Source: Quadrisphaera sp. (GTDB lineage Bacteria; Actinomycetota; Actinomycetes; Actinomycetales; Quadrisphaeraceae). From it: 7,814 nucleotides of DNA. The notes beneath the pieces are model-generated. The model saw only the letters and a program-made list of their open reading frames with translations, searched no databases and had not been told where the DNA came from. The stretch's first letter is position 1; each line of letters starts with the position of its first letter. Shown here in pieces: positions 1 to 6,471 of this stretch. The stretch is taken from the NCBI GenBank assembly GCA_029258695.1, contig JARIBR010000263.1, forward strand, positions 1 to 7,814, in the 5' to 3' direction. A program made the position numbers and the translations under genes.

Positions 1-9
1 CTCAGCCGA

Positions 10-92
10 GGCAGGTTGCCCGAGCGGCCAATGGGAGCTGACTGTAAATCAGCCGGCTGATGCCTTCGCAGGTTCGAATCCTGCACCTGCCA
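10..92 (+). tRNA. tRNA-Tyr (anticodon GTA)
   Basis: Class II tRNA with a long variable arm. The 7-bp acceptor stem pairs 10-16 with 85-91, and the discriminator is A92. The anticodon stem pairs 37-41 with 49-53 around a 7-base loop (42-48) carrying GTA at 44-46. The T-arm has the usual GGTTCGAATCC form. The long variable arm with a GTA anticodon is diagnostic of bacterial tRNA-Tyr. The CCA end is not encoded, so it must be added after transcription. It is probably a separate unit from the next two tRNAs, because a strong hairpin follows. Confidence 0.97.
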
Positions 93-109
93 CGCTCGTG
101 CGGTCCACC

Positions 110-139
110 CGCCCGCCTCGCCGCCCCGGCGAGCGGGCG
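110..139 (+). terminator. Hairpin terminator after tRNA-Tyr
   Basis: A 12-bp GC-only-to-rich stem pairs 110-115 with 134-139 and 117-122 with 128-133. It has one bulged C at 116 and a 5-base loop (123-127). No T-run follows, which is common for actinobacterial terminators. It lies between tRNA-Tyr and the -10-like hexamer in front of tRNA-Thr, so it probably ends the tRNA-Tyr transcript. It could instead be a processing hairpin in a joint tRNA precursor. Confidence 0.55.
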
Positions 140-141
140 TG

Positions 142-147
142 TAGGCT
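142..147 (+). promoter_or_regulatory. Possible -10 (TAGGCT) for the tRNA-Thr/tRNA-Met/rpmG unit
   Basis: TAGGCT fits the actinobacterial TANNNT -10 pattern. It lies 9 bases before the first base of tRNA-Thr, so transcription would begin just upstream of the mature tRNA. No good -35 is visible 17-18 bases upstream, where the terminator-like hairpin sits. The call rests on position and hexamer only. Confidence 0.4.
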
Positions 148-156
148 GCTCGCGCC

Positions 157-229
157 GCCCCGATAGCTCAGTCGGTAGAGCGTCTCCATGGTAAGGAGAA
201 GGTCTAGGGTTCGATTCCCTATCGGGGCT
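157..229 (+). tRNA. tRNA-Thr (anticodon GGT)
   Basis: The acceptor stem pairs 157-163 with 222-228, with discriminator U229. The anticodon stem pairs 183-187 with 195-199 around loop 188-194, which carries GGT at 190-192 and reads ACC/ACU. D-arm and T-arm are canonical. No CCA is encoded. It precedes tRNA-Met and rpmG, the usual actinobacterial order, and the three may share one transcript. Confidence 0.97.
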
Positions 230-288
230 CAGGTGCGGGTGCTCCCGCCTGGCTGGGTCGTCCGAGCCGGTGCGAGCGCGCTCGTCCC

Positions 289-361
289 GGCGGGATAGCT
301 CAGGTGGTAGAGCAAACGGCTCATAATCGTTGTGTCGCGGGTTCAAGTCCCGCTCCCGCTA
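289..361 (+). tRNA. tRNA-Met (anticodon CAT), elongator type
   Basis: The acceptor stem pairs 289-295 with 354-360 and includes a G-U pair at the first position. The discriminator is A361. The anticodon stem pairs 315-319 with 327-331 (last pair G-U) around CTCATAA, with CAT at 322-324. It lacks the three consecutive G-C pairs typical of initiator tRNA, so it is called elongator Met. A CAT anticodon can also belong to a lysidine-modified tRNA-Ile, but position before rpmG favours Met. A 12-base perfect palindrome (273-284) sits just upstream and may help precursor processing. Confidence 0.92.
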
Positions 362-432
362 CACCAGCACGAGCGACCCGCACCCGTCCGGCGCCGCCAG
401 GACGAGAACGCCGATCCGAGAGAGAGCACCCC

Positions 433-603
433 GTGGCCAGCAGGACCGCCGACGTCCGCCCCAAGATCACTCTGGCGTGCACGGAGTGCAAGGAGCGGAA
501 CTACATCACGCGCAAGAACCGGCGCAACAACCCCGACCGGCTCGAGATGAAGAAGTTCTGCCCCCGCGAGCGCCACCACACGCTGCACCGCGAGACCCGC
601 TGA
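433..603 (+). CDS. rpmG: 50S ribosomal protein L33
   Basis: A 56-residue protein, the normal L33 length, starting at GTG 433 and ending at TGA 601-603. Family landmarks are [10 protein letters not shown] near the N-terminus, the basic [17 protein letters not shown] segment and the C-terminal HTLHRETR tail. It is a large-subunit protein near the ribosomal E site. The start is set by where L33 homology begins; a purine-rich GAGAGAGAG stretch about 8 bases upstream may serve as the ribosome binding site. It has the first zinc cysteine pair (C16, C19) and C43, but the expected fourth cysteine is Glu46 (CPRE in place of CPxC). It is therefore a zinc-type L33 with one ligand replaced. The HadA-like gene starts 9 bases after the stop. 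Confidence 0.96.
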   Translation: MASRTADVRPKITLACTECKERNYITRKNRRNNPDRLEMKKFCPRERHHTLHRETR

Positions 604-612
604 GGCTCCGCC

Positions 613-1074
613 GTGCCCGTCGACGCTGAGCGCGTGGGCACCGTCGTCGCCGGGCCGAGCCAGTACGAGGTCGGCCGAGAGGTGCTGCGGGACTTCGCCG
701 AAGCCACCGCCGTGGGGACGCCGGTGCACCCCGCCCACGTCGACCGCGCCGCGGCCCGGGCGTTGGGCCACGCTGACGTCGTGGCCTCGCCGACGTTCGC
801 AGCGGTCGTCGCCCAGCGCGCCGAGGCCGACTTCGTGCTCGACCCCTCGTCCGGCGTGAACTTCTCGCGCGTCGTCCACGGGGAGCAGCGGATCGCCCAC
901 GAACGTCCGATCCTGGCCGGAGACGTGCTGAGCACCACCGTCGTCCTCGAGTCGGCCCGGGCGATGGCCGGCAACGAGCTGGTCACGCTCCGCTCCACGA
1001 TCGTCGGTGACGACGGAGCTCTCGTCGCGACCGCGACGTCCCTGCTCGTCGTGCGCGCCCCGGAGCCGGCGTGA
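613..1074 (+). CDS. HadA-like MaoC-fold dehydratase subunit (FAS1-DH/UPF0336 type)
   Basis: A 153-residue protein with the hotdog fold of the MaoC N-terminal dehydratase family. Visible signatures are the N-terminal substrate-binding segment [14 protein letters not shown] (about 18-31), a proline-rich strand ASPTFAAV (58-65) and the [16 protein letters not shown] motif (89-104). In mycobacteria HadA is the non-catalytic, substrate-binding partner of HadB in the FAS-II (3R)-hydroxyacyl-ACP dehydratase. By family and position this protein should pair with the next gene. The GTG start lies 9 bases after rpmG, with TGAGG at 602-606 as a plausible ribosome binding site. Its TGA overlaps the next start (GTGA), which implies translational coupling. 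Outside mycolate-making bacteria the substrate is uncertain, so no gene symbol is given. Confidence 0.88.
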   Translation: MPVDAERVGTVVAGPSQYEVGREVLRDFAEATAVGTPVHPAHVDRAAARALGHADVVASPTFAAVVAQRAEADFVLDPSSGVNFSRVVHGEQRIAHERPILAGDVLSTTVVLESARAMAGNELVTLRSTIVGDDGALVATATSLLVVRAPEPA

Positions 1075-1541
1075 CCCCCCCGGTGCCGCTCGGGCAGGAG
1101 CCCGGCGGTGCGGCGGCCGCGCGCCCTCGCGCCGGCGACCTGACCGTCGGCGACCAGGTCGCCGCGCGCACCGTCCACGTGACCCGTGCCGACCTCGTGC
1201 ACTACGCCGGTGCCTCGGGCGACCGCAACCCCATCCACTGGTCCGACGCCGCGGCCCGCGCCGCGGGCCTGCCCGGCGTGGTGGCCCACGGCATGCTGAC
1301 GATGGCGCTGGCCGCCTCGATGGTCTCGGACTGGGCCGGGGATCCCGCAGCGGTCCTCGAGCTGGGCGTGCGCTTCACCGGTCTCGTGCCCGTCGACGCC
1401 GAGTCCGGCGTCGACGTCGAGCTGTCGGCCAGCGTCCGGTCGCTGGACGTCGGCGCCGGCACCGCCGTGCTCGACCTGCTCGTGCGCAGCGGCGGGTCCG
1501 CCGTCCTCGGCCGGGCCCGGGCCACCGTCTCCCTCACCTGA
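1071..1541 (+). CDS. HadB-like MaoC family (R)-hydratase/dehydratase, catalytic subunit
   Basis: A 156-residue protein carrying the hydratase-2 motif: [12 protein letters not shown] at 45-56 followed by VVAHGMLTM at 70-78. Asp51 and His56 are the expected catalytic pair, and the HGM element completes the active site. The fold is a single hotdog domain. Length is slightly above the roughly 142 residues I recall for mycobacterial HadB. The extra length is an N-terminal Pro/Gly/Ala-rich stretch of about 20 residues, so a start slightly inside is possible. The GTGA overlap with the HadA-like gene favours the annotated start. The expected role is dehydration of 3-hydroxyacyl thioesters as a HadAB-type heterodimer. 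No HadC-like gene follows. A hairpin downstream suggests the operon ends here. Confidence 0.9.
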   Translation: MTPPVPLGQEPGGAAAARPRAGDLTVGDQVAARTVHVTRADLVHYAGASGDRNPIHWSDAAARAAGLPGVVAHGMLTMALAASMVSDWAGDPAAVLELGVRFTGLVPVDAESGVDVELSASVRSLDVGAGTAVLDLLVRSGGSAVLGRARATVSLT

Positions 1542-1542
1542 G

Positions 1543-1575
1543 CTCCCCACCAGCGTCTGCCGGACCTGCGGGGAG
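1543..1575 (+). terminator. Terminator-like hairpin after the HadB-like gene
   Basis: It begins 2 bases after the stop codon. The outer stem CTCCCC (1543-1548) pairs with GGGGAG (1570-1575). Inside, CAG/CTG and GTC/GAC pairings close a 5-base TGCCG loop, with small internal bulges. There is no T-run. It would separate the rpmG-hadA-hadB transcript from the GH13 gene. In GC-rich DNA such a hairpin can arise by chance. Confidence 0.4.
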
Positions 1576-1598
1576 GCGCCCCCGGCCCAGCGGCCCCG

Positions 1599-1627
1599 GT
1601 GACAGACTGACGCCGGGCACCGATCGT
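1599..1627 (+). promoter_or_regulatory. Possible promoter for the GH13 gene
   Basis: GTGACA (1599-1604) matches TTGACA at five of six positions. After a 17-base spacer, GATCGT (1622-1627) matches TATAAT at three of six. The hadB-GH13 gap contains no TA dinucleotide, so no better -10 exists there. Transcription would start near 1634, about 45 bases before the ATG. The direct repeat 1609-1643 overlaps the spacer, the -10 and the predicted start site. Confidence 0.35.
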
Positions 1628-1643
1628 CCGACGTCGGGCACCG
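1609..1643 (+). repeat. Two-copy 14-bp direct repeat, 21-bp period
   Basis: GACGCCGGGCACCG (1609-1622) and GACGTCGGGCACCG (1630-1643) differ at one base. Their 21-bp spacing is two helical turns, which would put both copies on the same face of the DNA. They straddle the proposed -10 of the GH13 gene. This arrangement suits an operator for a dimeric repressor, but no regulator is encoded in the window. Confidence 0.5.
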
Positions 1644-1678
1644 CCCTCCCCGAGCCGAGAGGACCCACCAGGCACGCC

Positions 1679-3973
1679 ATGGCCGACATCGACGCAGCTG
1701 CGCCCCCACCCCACCCTGACGCCGGCGCTGACGGCGCCCCTGCGGACGGGGCGAGCGAGGACGAGGCCGTCCCCGCCGCCGAGGTCAACTACGACGCCCA
1801 GTTCTACCCAGCGCGGCCCCGCTCGCTGCGTCCGCGCGCGCGTCGCAGCGGCATCTTCCTCGACCAGCGCCCACCGTTCGAGGCGGACGGTCGCAACAAG
1901 GCCTACGTGGAGTGGCTGCGCAACCAGTCGATGCTGGGGGACGCCGACTCCCTCTCCCGCCAGCTCTCGGGGCAGTCGAGCATGTGGCAGCACGCCTACG
2001 CCTCGCCGGACCCGCGTGCCGCCGTCGAGCGCGCCTCCGTGTGGTTCACCGCCTACCCGCTGTCGACGATCACCGCTCCGGGCACGTCCTTCCTCGCGAC
2101 GCTCGGGTCCACCGAGCTCTGGGACGCGTTCGCGAGCATCGGGGTGCGTGCCGTGCACACCGGCCCCGTCAAGGGCGCCGGTGGGCTCACGAAGTGGGAC
2201 CTCACCCCCAGCGTCGACGGCCACTTCGACCGCATCTCGATGGCGATCGACCCGATCTTCGGCACCGAGGACGAGTTCCGGGCGATGTGCGAGACCGCCG
2301 CGGAGCACGGCGGCACGGTCATCGACGACATCGTGCCCGGGCACACCGGCAAGGGCGCGGACTTCCGCCTGGCCGAGATGAACTACCTGGACTACCCGGG
2401 CATCTACCACATGATCGACATCCCGGAGTCGGCCTGGCACCTGCTGCCCGACGTCCCGGACGGCGAGGACTCCGTCAACATCGACGAGGCCACCGAGAAG
2501 GCGCTGCAGGACGAGGGCCACATCATCGGCCAGATGCAGCGGGTGATCTTCTACGAGCCCGGGGTCAAGGAGACCAACTGGTCGGCGACCGGTCCGGTGC
2601 TGGACACGAAGGGCCGCACGCGGCGCTGGGTCTACCTCCACTACTTCAAGGCCGGCCAGCCCTCGATCAACTGGCTCGACCCGACGTTCTCGGGGATGCG
2701 GCTGGTCATCGGGGACGCGCTGCACTCCCTGCTGGACCTGGGGACCGGTGGCCTGCGCCTGGACGCGAACGGCTTCCTCGGCGTGGAGAAGACCGTGGAG
2801 CAGCCCGCGTGGTCGGAGGGGCACCCGCTGTCCCAGGCCGCCAACCAGATGATCGGCTCCATGGTGCGCAAGGTCGGGGGCTTCACGTTCCAGGAGCTCA
2901 ACCTCACCATCGACGACATCAAGGAGACGTCGGAGGCCGGAGCCGACCTGTCCTACGACTTTGTGACGCGCCCGGCCTACCACCACGCGCTCGTGACCGG
3001 CGACACCGAGTTCCTCCGCCTGACGCTGCGCCTGGCGATGGAGGCCGGCGTCGAGCAGGCATCCCTCGTCCACGCGATGCAGAACCACGACGAGCTGACG
3101 TACGAGCTGGTGCACTTCGCCACCCGTCACGCGCAGGAGGAGTTCGAGCTCGGGGGGGTGACGATGCTCGGGGCCGAGCTGGCGGAGACGGTGCGCGAGA
3201 CACTGCGTCGTGGCGTGGCCGGTGAGGACCACCCGTACAACCTGCTGTTCACCACCAACGGCATCGCCTGCACCACGGCCTCCTTCATCGCCGGTGTCCT
3301 CGACCTCACCGACCTCACCGACCTCTCCGACGAGCAGGTGGAGCAGGTGACCCGCGTCCACCTCCTGCTCGCGATGTACAACGCGCTCCAGCCGGGGGTG
3401 TTCGCCCTCAGCGGCTGGGACCTCACCGGGGCGCTCACCCTCGACCGTGACCAGGTGCGCTCGCTCGTGCGCTCGGGGGACACCCGGTGGATCCACCGCG
3501 GCGCCCACGACCTGCTGGGCGCCAACCCGAACGCGTCCTCGTCCTCCGCCGGGATGCCCCGGGCGGTCTCCCTCTACGGGAGCCTTCCGGACCAGCTCGC
3601 CGACGAGCGCTCGTTCTCCTCGCGGCTGAGCCGGATCCTCGCGGTGCGCGAGGAGCACGGCATCGCCACCGGCGCCCTGCTCGACGTGCCGGCGGTCTCG
3701 CACCGGGGGCTGCTCGTGATGGTCAACCGCCTGCTCAGCGGGACCCAGCAGGTGACGGTGCTCAACTTCTCCGCTGACGACCTCGACGCGACGGTCCTCT
3801 CGGACCACCTGGTGCCCGGTTCCGTGGTCACGGACGCCTTCAGCCAGCAGGAGGTCGGGACCGTGGACGCGCTGCACACCGTGTCGGTCAGCCTCCCGGG
3901 CTACGGCGGGACCGTGCTGCTGCTGAGCGCGCCGGCGCAGGAGGACGGCCCCGAGGAGGACCCCCGACCCTGA
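1679..3973 (+). CDS. GH13 (alpha-amylase superfamily) enzyme, trehalose synthase-like
   Basis: A 764-residue intracellular protein with no signal peptide. Residues 1-35 are Ala/Pro/Asp/Glu-rich and probably disordered; a (beta/alpha)8 barrel follows, with a C-terminal beta domain from about 660. GH13 regions: [12 protein letters not shown] (216-226, His222); II, GLRLDAN with the likely nucleophile Asp362; [11 protein letters not shown] with the likely acid/base Glu406; [10 protein letters not shown] with Asp471. The NHDELT form is shared with trehalose synthase, which interconverts maltose and trehalose. The family segments [11 protein letters not shown] and [22 protein letters not shown] also fit. 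My recollection is that such proteins form a group apart from classical TreS, possibly CAZy GH13_33; this is unverified. Region I has Gly221 where GH13 enzymes usually have Asn. ATG 1679 is preceded by GAGAGGA (1657-1663), a rather long 15 bases away. The gene lies between the hadB-like gene and murB, with no treY, treZ, mak or glgE alongside. The exact reaction is inferred; a related transglucosylase or hydrolase is possible. Confidence 0.85.
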   Translation: MADIDAAAPPPHPDAGADGAPADGASEDEAVPAAEVNYDAQFYPARPRSLRPRARRSGIFLDQRPPFEADGRNKAYVEWLRNQSMLGDADSLSRQLSGQSSMWQHAYASPDPRAAVERASVWFTAYPLSTITAPGTSFLATLGSTELWDAFASIGVRAVHTGPVKGAGGLTKWDLTPSVDGHFDRISMAIDPIFGTEDEFRAMCETAAEHGGTVIDDIVPGHTGKGADFRLAEMNYLDYPGIYHMIDIPESAWHLLPDVPDGEDSVNIDEATEKALQDEGHIIGQMQRVIFYEPGVKETNWSATGPVLDTKGRTRRWVYLHYFKAGQPSINWLDPTFSGMRLVIGDALHSLLDLGTGGLRLDANGFLGVEKTVEQPAWSEGHPLSQAANQMIGSMVRKVGGFTFQELNLTIDDIKETSEAGADLSYDFVTRPAYHHALVTGDTEFLRLTLRLAMEAGVEQASLVHAMQNHDELTYELVHFATRHAQEEFELGGVTMLGAELAETVRETLRRGVAGEDHPYNLLFTTNGIACTTASFIAGVLDLTDLTDLSDEQVEQVTRVHLLLAMYNALQPGVFALSGWDLTGALTLDRDQVRSLVRSGDTRWIHRGAHDLLGANPNASSSSAGMPRAVSLYGSLPDQLADERSFSSRLSRILAVREEHGIATGALLDVPAVSHRGLLVMVNRLLSGTQQVTVLNFSADDLDATVLSDHLVPGSVVTDAFSQQEVGTVDALHTVSVSLPGYGGTVLLLSAPAQEDGPEEDPRP

Positions 3974-3994
3974 GCGCGGGCCGTGCTCGACGCC

Positions 3995-4000
3995 TAGCCT
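3995..4000 (+). promoter_or_regulatory. murB: -10 element (TAGCCT) for leaderless murB mRNA
   Basis: TAGCCT fits TANNNT and ends 7 bases before the murB GTG. Transcription would therefore start at or within a base or two of the GTG, the arrangement of leaderless actinobacterial mRNAs. There is no Shine-Dalgarno-like purine run before this GTG, which agrees. The -35 is poor (around 3971-3977). Confidence 0.6.
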
Positions 4001-4007
4001 GGTCGCC

Positions 4008-5075
4008 GTGACCACGTCCCCGGTGCATCGCGACACGCCGTTCGCCGACCTCACCACGCTGGAGGTCGGGGGGTCGCCCCAGCGGATGCTCGTGGCCACC
4101 ACGGAGGCAGAGCTGGTCGAGGCGGTGCGGGACGTGGACGCCGCGGGGGAGCGGTTGCTGCTCGTCGGTGGTGGGTCGAACCTGCTCGTCGCCGACGGGC
4201 CGCAGCCGGTGACCGCCGTGGTGGTCCGGACCCGCGGCGTGGACGTCCCCGCGCACGACGCGTGCGGCGGGACCATGGTGACGGCCGCCGCCGGCCACGA
4301 CTGGGACGAGCTCGTCGCGCTGACCTGTGACGAGGAGCTCTCCGGCATGGAGGCGCTCTCCGGCATCCCCGGGTCCACCGGGGCCACCCCGGTCCAGAAC
4401 GTCGGTGCCTACGGCCAGGAGGTGGCCGACACCCTCGCCTCCGTCCGCACGTGGGACCGCCGGGACGGGCGCGTGCGCACGCTGTTCGCGGCCGACTGCG
4501 CCTTCGGCTACCGCACGTCGCGCTTCAAGGCACCGCCGTCCGGCGAGCAGCCGGGGCGCTTCGTCGTCCTCGACGTGACCTTCCAGCTGCGAGCGTCTCC
4601 GTGGTCCGCGCCCGTGCGCTACCCGGAGCTCGCGCGGCGTCTCGGGGTGGCGCCGGGGGAGCGCGCACCGCTGGGTGCCGTGCGCGAGGAGGTCCTCGCC
4701 CTGCGCGCCGGGAAGGGCATGGTGCTCGACCCCGGCGACCGCGACACCGCGAGCGCCGGGTCCTTCTTCACCAACCCGGTGCTCGACGCGACGAGCGCGC
4801 AGGCGCTGCCCGAGGGCGCGCCCCGCTACGACGCCGGTGGTGGCCGTGTGAAGACCTCCGCCGCCTGGCTCGTGGAGCACGCAGGCTTCGCGCGCGGGCA
4901 CGGGATGCCCGGCCCTGCCGCGGTCTCGACGAAGCACTCCCTGGCGCTGACCAACCGGGGCGGTGCCAGCGCGCAGGACGTGCTCGCGCTCGCACGCCAG
5001 GTCCGGGACGGGGTGGAGGAGGCCTTCGGCATCAGCCTCGAGCCGGAGCCGAACCTCGTGGGCTGCGCGCTGTAG
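4008..5075 (+). CDS. murB: UDP-N-acetylenolpyruvoylglucosamine reductase
   Basis: A 355-residue FAD enzyme that reduces UDP-GlcNAc-enolpyruvate to UDP-MurNAc with NADPH, the second committed step of cytosolic peptidoglycan precursor synthesis. FAD-domain motifs are LTTLEVGG (15-22), LLLVGGGSNLLVAD (50-63) and LSGIPGSTGATPVQNVGAYG (117-136). Catalytic-type motifs are FGYRTSRFK (166-174, Arg169), GSFFTNP (251-257, Ser252 as proton donor) and the C-terminal LEPEPNLVG, which holds the conserved Glu. Tyr205 in VRYPEL resembles the tyrosine loop of type I MurB. Length is normal. GTG 4008 is supported by the TAGCCT box 8 bases upstream. It begins 34 bases after the GH13 gene but appears to have its own promoter, and it converges on the aminotransferase gene. 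Confidence 0.97.
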   Translation: MTTSPVHRDTPFADLTTLEVGGSPQRMLVATTEAELVEAVRDVDAAGERLLLVGGGSNLLVADGPQPVTAVVVRTRGVDVPAHDACGGTMVTAAAGHDWDELVALTCDEELSGMEALSGIPGSTGATPVQNVGAYGQEVADTLASVRTWDRRDGRVRTLFAADCAFGYRTSRFKAPPSGEQPGRFVVLDVTFQLRASPWSAPVRYPELARRLGVAPGERAPLGAVREEVLALRAGKGMVLDPGDRDTASAGSFFTNPVLDATSAQALPEGAPRYDAGGGRVKTSAAWLVEHAGFARGHGMPGPAAVSTKHSLALTNRGGASAQDVLALARQVRDGVEEAFGISLEPEPNLVGCAL

Positions 5076-5106
5076 GGGTTCGCGCCCAGCGAGGGGTACC
5101 GCCTAC
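5072..5106. terminator. Candidate bidirectional terminator between murB and the aminotransferase gene
   Basis: GTAGGGGT (5072-5079) pairs with ACC (5098-5100) and CCTAC (5102-5106), with G5101 bulged. Inside, TCGC (5080-5083) pairs with GCGA (5089-5092) over a 5-base loop. Both stop codons lie in the stem: murB TAG 5073-5075 and the opposing TAG, read as CTA 5103-5105. The convergent genes are only 27 bases apart, so a shared terminator is plausible. There is no T-run. Confidence 0.35.
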
Positions 5107-6371
5107 GCGGCCTCGCCGAGCAGCGCGGCGATCCGCCCGACCCCCTCGGCCAGCGCGTCGTCGCCCAGCGCGTAGGACAGGCGGAGGTAGCCCGACGGCC
5201 CGAAGGCCTCGCCGGGCACGACCGCCACCTCCGCCTCGTCCAGCAGCACCGACGCGAGGTCGGCGGAGGAGGAGATCGTCCGGCCCCGGATCGTGGTGCC
5301 GATGAGCCCGTGGACGCTCGGGTAGGCGTAGAACGCACCCCGCGGCGCGGGGCACTCGACGCCGTCGATGGCGTCGAGCGCGGGGACGATGGCACGGCGG
5401 CGACGGTCGAAGGCCTCGCGCATCGTCGCCGCCGCGTCGAGCGAGCCGGAGACCGCGGCCAGGGCTGCGCGCTGGCTGACGTTGGCGACGTTCGAGGTGA
5501 GGTGCGACTGCAGGTTGGTGGCCGCGGCGACGACGTCTCGCGGACCGATCATCCAGCCGACCCGCCACCCCGTCATGGCGTAGGTCTTGGCGACCCCGTT
5601 GAGGACGATCGTGCGGTCGCCGAGCTCGGGGACCTCGACGGGGACCGAGACGCGCTGCGCGCCGTCGTAGAGCAGGTGCTCGTAGATCTCGTCGGTGAGC
5701 ACCCACAGACCGTGCTCGGCCGCCCACGCACCGACGGCACGGACCTGCTCGGGCGTCCACACGGCCCCGGTGGGGTTGGACGGGGAGCACACCAGCAGGG
5801 CCTTGGTGGCCGGGGTGCGGGCCGCCTCGAGCTGCTCGACGCTCGGCACGTAGCCCTGCGTCTCGTCGGCGAAGACCTCGACCGAGCGCCCTCCGGCCAG
5901 CGCGACCGCCTCGGGGTAGGTGGTCCAGTAGGGCGCGGGCAGGATCACCTCGTCCCCGGGGTCGAGCAGCGTGGCGAACGCGGTGTAGACGGCTTGCTTT
6001 CCCCCGTTGGTCACGAGCACCTGCTGGGGGGAGACCTCGTAGCCGGAGTCCCGCAAGGTCTTCTCCGCGATGGCTGCCCGCAGCTCCGGCAGGCCCGCGG
6101 CGGGCGTGTACCGGTGGTTGGCGGGATCCCGGCACGCCCGCACCGCGGCCTCGACCACGGCGTCCGGGGTCGGGAAGTCGGGTTCACCGGCGCCGAAGCC
6201 GATGACCGGCGCGCCTGCGGCCTTCAGGGCCTTGGCCCTCGCGTCGACCGCGAGGGTCGCCGACTCGGAGATGGAGGCCACCCGGCGCGAGACGCGCGCC
6301 GTGGCGGGCGCGGCGGGAGGGGTGGCGCCGCCGGGGGGCGCCGGCGTCGATCGCGGGGTGAGGTCGGTCAC
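5103..6371 (-). CDS. aspC: Pyridoxal-phosphate-dependent class I aminotransferase (aspartate aminotransferase type)
   Basis: A 422-residue fold-type I aminotransferase, probably exchanging amino groups between aspartate and 2-oxoglutarate with PLP. Landmarks in order: [16 protein letters not shown] (34-49), [12 protein letters not shown] (58-69), [11 protein letters not shown] (88-98), TNGGKQA (121-127), APYWTTYPE (146-154), SPSNPTG (196-202, Asn199), TDEIYEHL (226-233, Asp227 and Tyr230 toward the PLP ring), [15 protein letters not shown] (259-273, Schiff-base Lys262) and YLRLSYA (395-401, Arg397 for the substrate carboxylate). These fit the I-gamma subgroup. The first 25 residues are Pro/Ala-rich and dispensable-looking. 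GTG 6371 is chosen because GGGAGGA lies 8 bases upstream. It is the only minus-strand gene, convergent with murB and divergent from tRNA-Trp/secE. Substrate range within the family cannot be read from sequence. Confidence 0.92.
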   Translation of the reverse strand: MTDLTPRSTPAPPGGATPPAAPATARVSRRVASISESATLAVDARAKALKAAGAPVIGFGAGEPDFPTPDAVVEAAVRACRDPANHRYTPAAGLPELRAAIAEKTLRDSGYEVSPQQVLVTNGGKQAVYTAFATLLDPGDEVILPAPYWTTYPEAVALAGGRSVEVFADETQGYVPSVEQLEAARTPATKALLVCSPSNPTGAVWTPEQVRAVGAWAAEHGLWVLTDEIYEHLLYDGAQRVSVPVEVPELGDRTIVLNGVAKTYAMTGWRVGWMIGPRDVVAAATNLQSHLTSNVANVSQRAALAAVSGSLDAAATMREAFDRRRRAIVPALDAIDGVECPAPRGAFYAYPSVHGLIGTTIRGRTISSSADLASVLLDEAEVAVVPGEAFGPSGYLRLSYALGDDALAEGVGRIAALLGEAA

Positions 6372-6379
6372 GGGGACGA

Positions 6380-6386
6380 TCCTCCC
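6380..6386 (-). promoter_or_regulatory. Ribosome binding site of the aminotransferase gene
   Basis: On the minus strand this reads GGGAGGA and ends 8 bases before GTG 6371. It decides the start among several upstream in-frame codons, because the region further upstream is the repeat-rich intergenic DNA and tRNA-Trp locus. No convincing minus-strand TANNNT box is visible between here and 6470. Confidence 0.7.
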
Positions 6387-6432
6387 ACCCACGGACCCCG
6401 TGGACGACACGTCCGGACGCCGGTGTCGACGG

Positions 6433-6452
6433 CGGGCGACGACGGGCGACGG
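6433..6452 (+). repeat. Tandem 10-bp repeat in the divergent intergenic region
   Basis: CGGGCGACGA (6433-6442) is followed directly by CGGGCGACGG (6443-6452), differing at the last base. The 10-bp period is about one helical turn. It lies just upstream of the proposed -10 at 6472 and between the divergent aminotransferase and tRNA-Trp units. It may be chance in GC-rich DNA. Confidence 0.45.
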
Positions 6453-6471
6453 CGGGGCCCGGGATCTCGCG

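Noticed and set aside
2..346. Minus-strand open frame across the three tRNA genes
   Set aside because: It is antisense to three well-formed tRNAs and has no domain or ribosome binding site. Its [24 protein letters not shown] text is a known artefact of translating tRNA genes.
289..361. The CAT tRNA as initiator tRNA or lysidine tRNA-Ile
   Set aside because: It lacks the three G-C pairs of the initiator anticodon stem. Position with tRNA-Thr before rpmG matches elongator tRNA-Met. The first-position G-U pair appears common in actinobacterial elongator tRNA-Met, so it was not listed as a finding.
10..361. tRNA cluster as an integration site for a mobile element
   Set aside because: No integrase, no partial tRNA duplicate and no direct repeat of a tRNA 3' end was seen in the window.
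1007..1678. Upstream in-frame extension of the GH13 protein
   Set aside because: The frame is open further upstream only because of high GC. That part overlaps the two dehydratase genes and is Arg/Pro-rich without homology. ATG 1679 gives a sensible protein.
3447..3777. Short plus-strand frames inside the GH13 gene
   Set aside because: They are alternative frames of a gene with continuous homology to its end. No ribosome binding site or domain supports them.
1202..4387. Open frame of 1061 codons on the minus strand, opposite the HadB-like gene, the GH13 gene and murB
   Set aside because: It lies antisense to three genes with clear family motifs. Its translation is Arg/Gly/Val/His-rich with no recognisable domain, as expected for a frame lacking stops in very GC-rich DNA.
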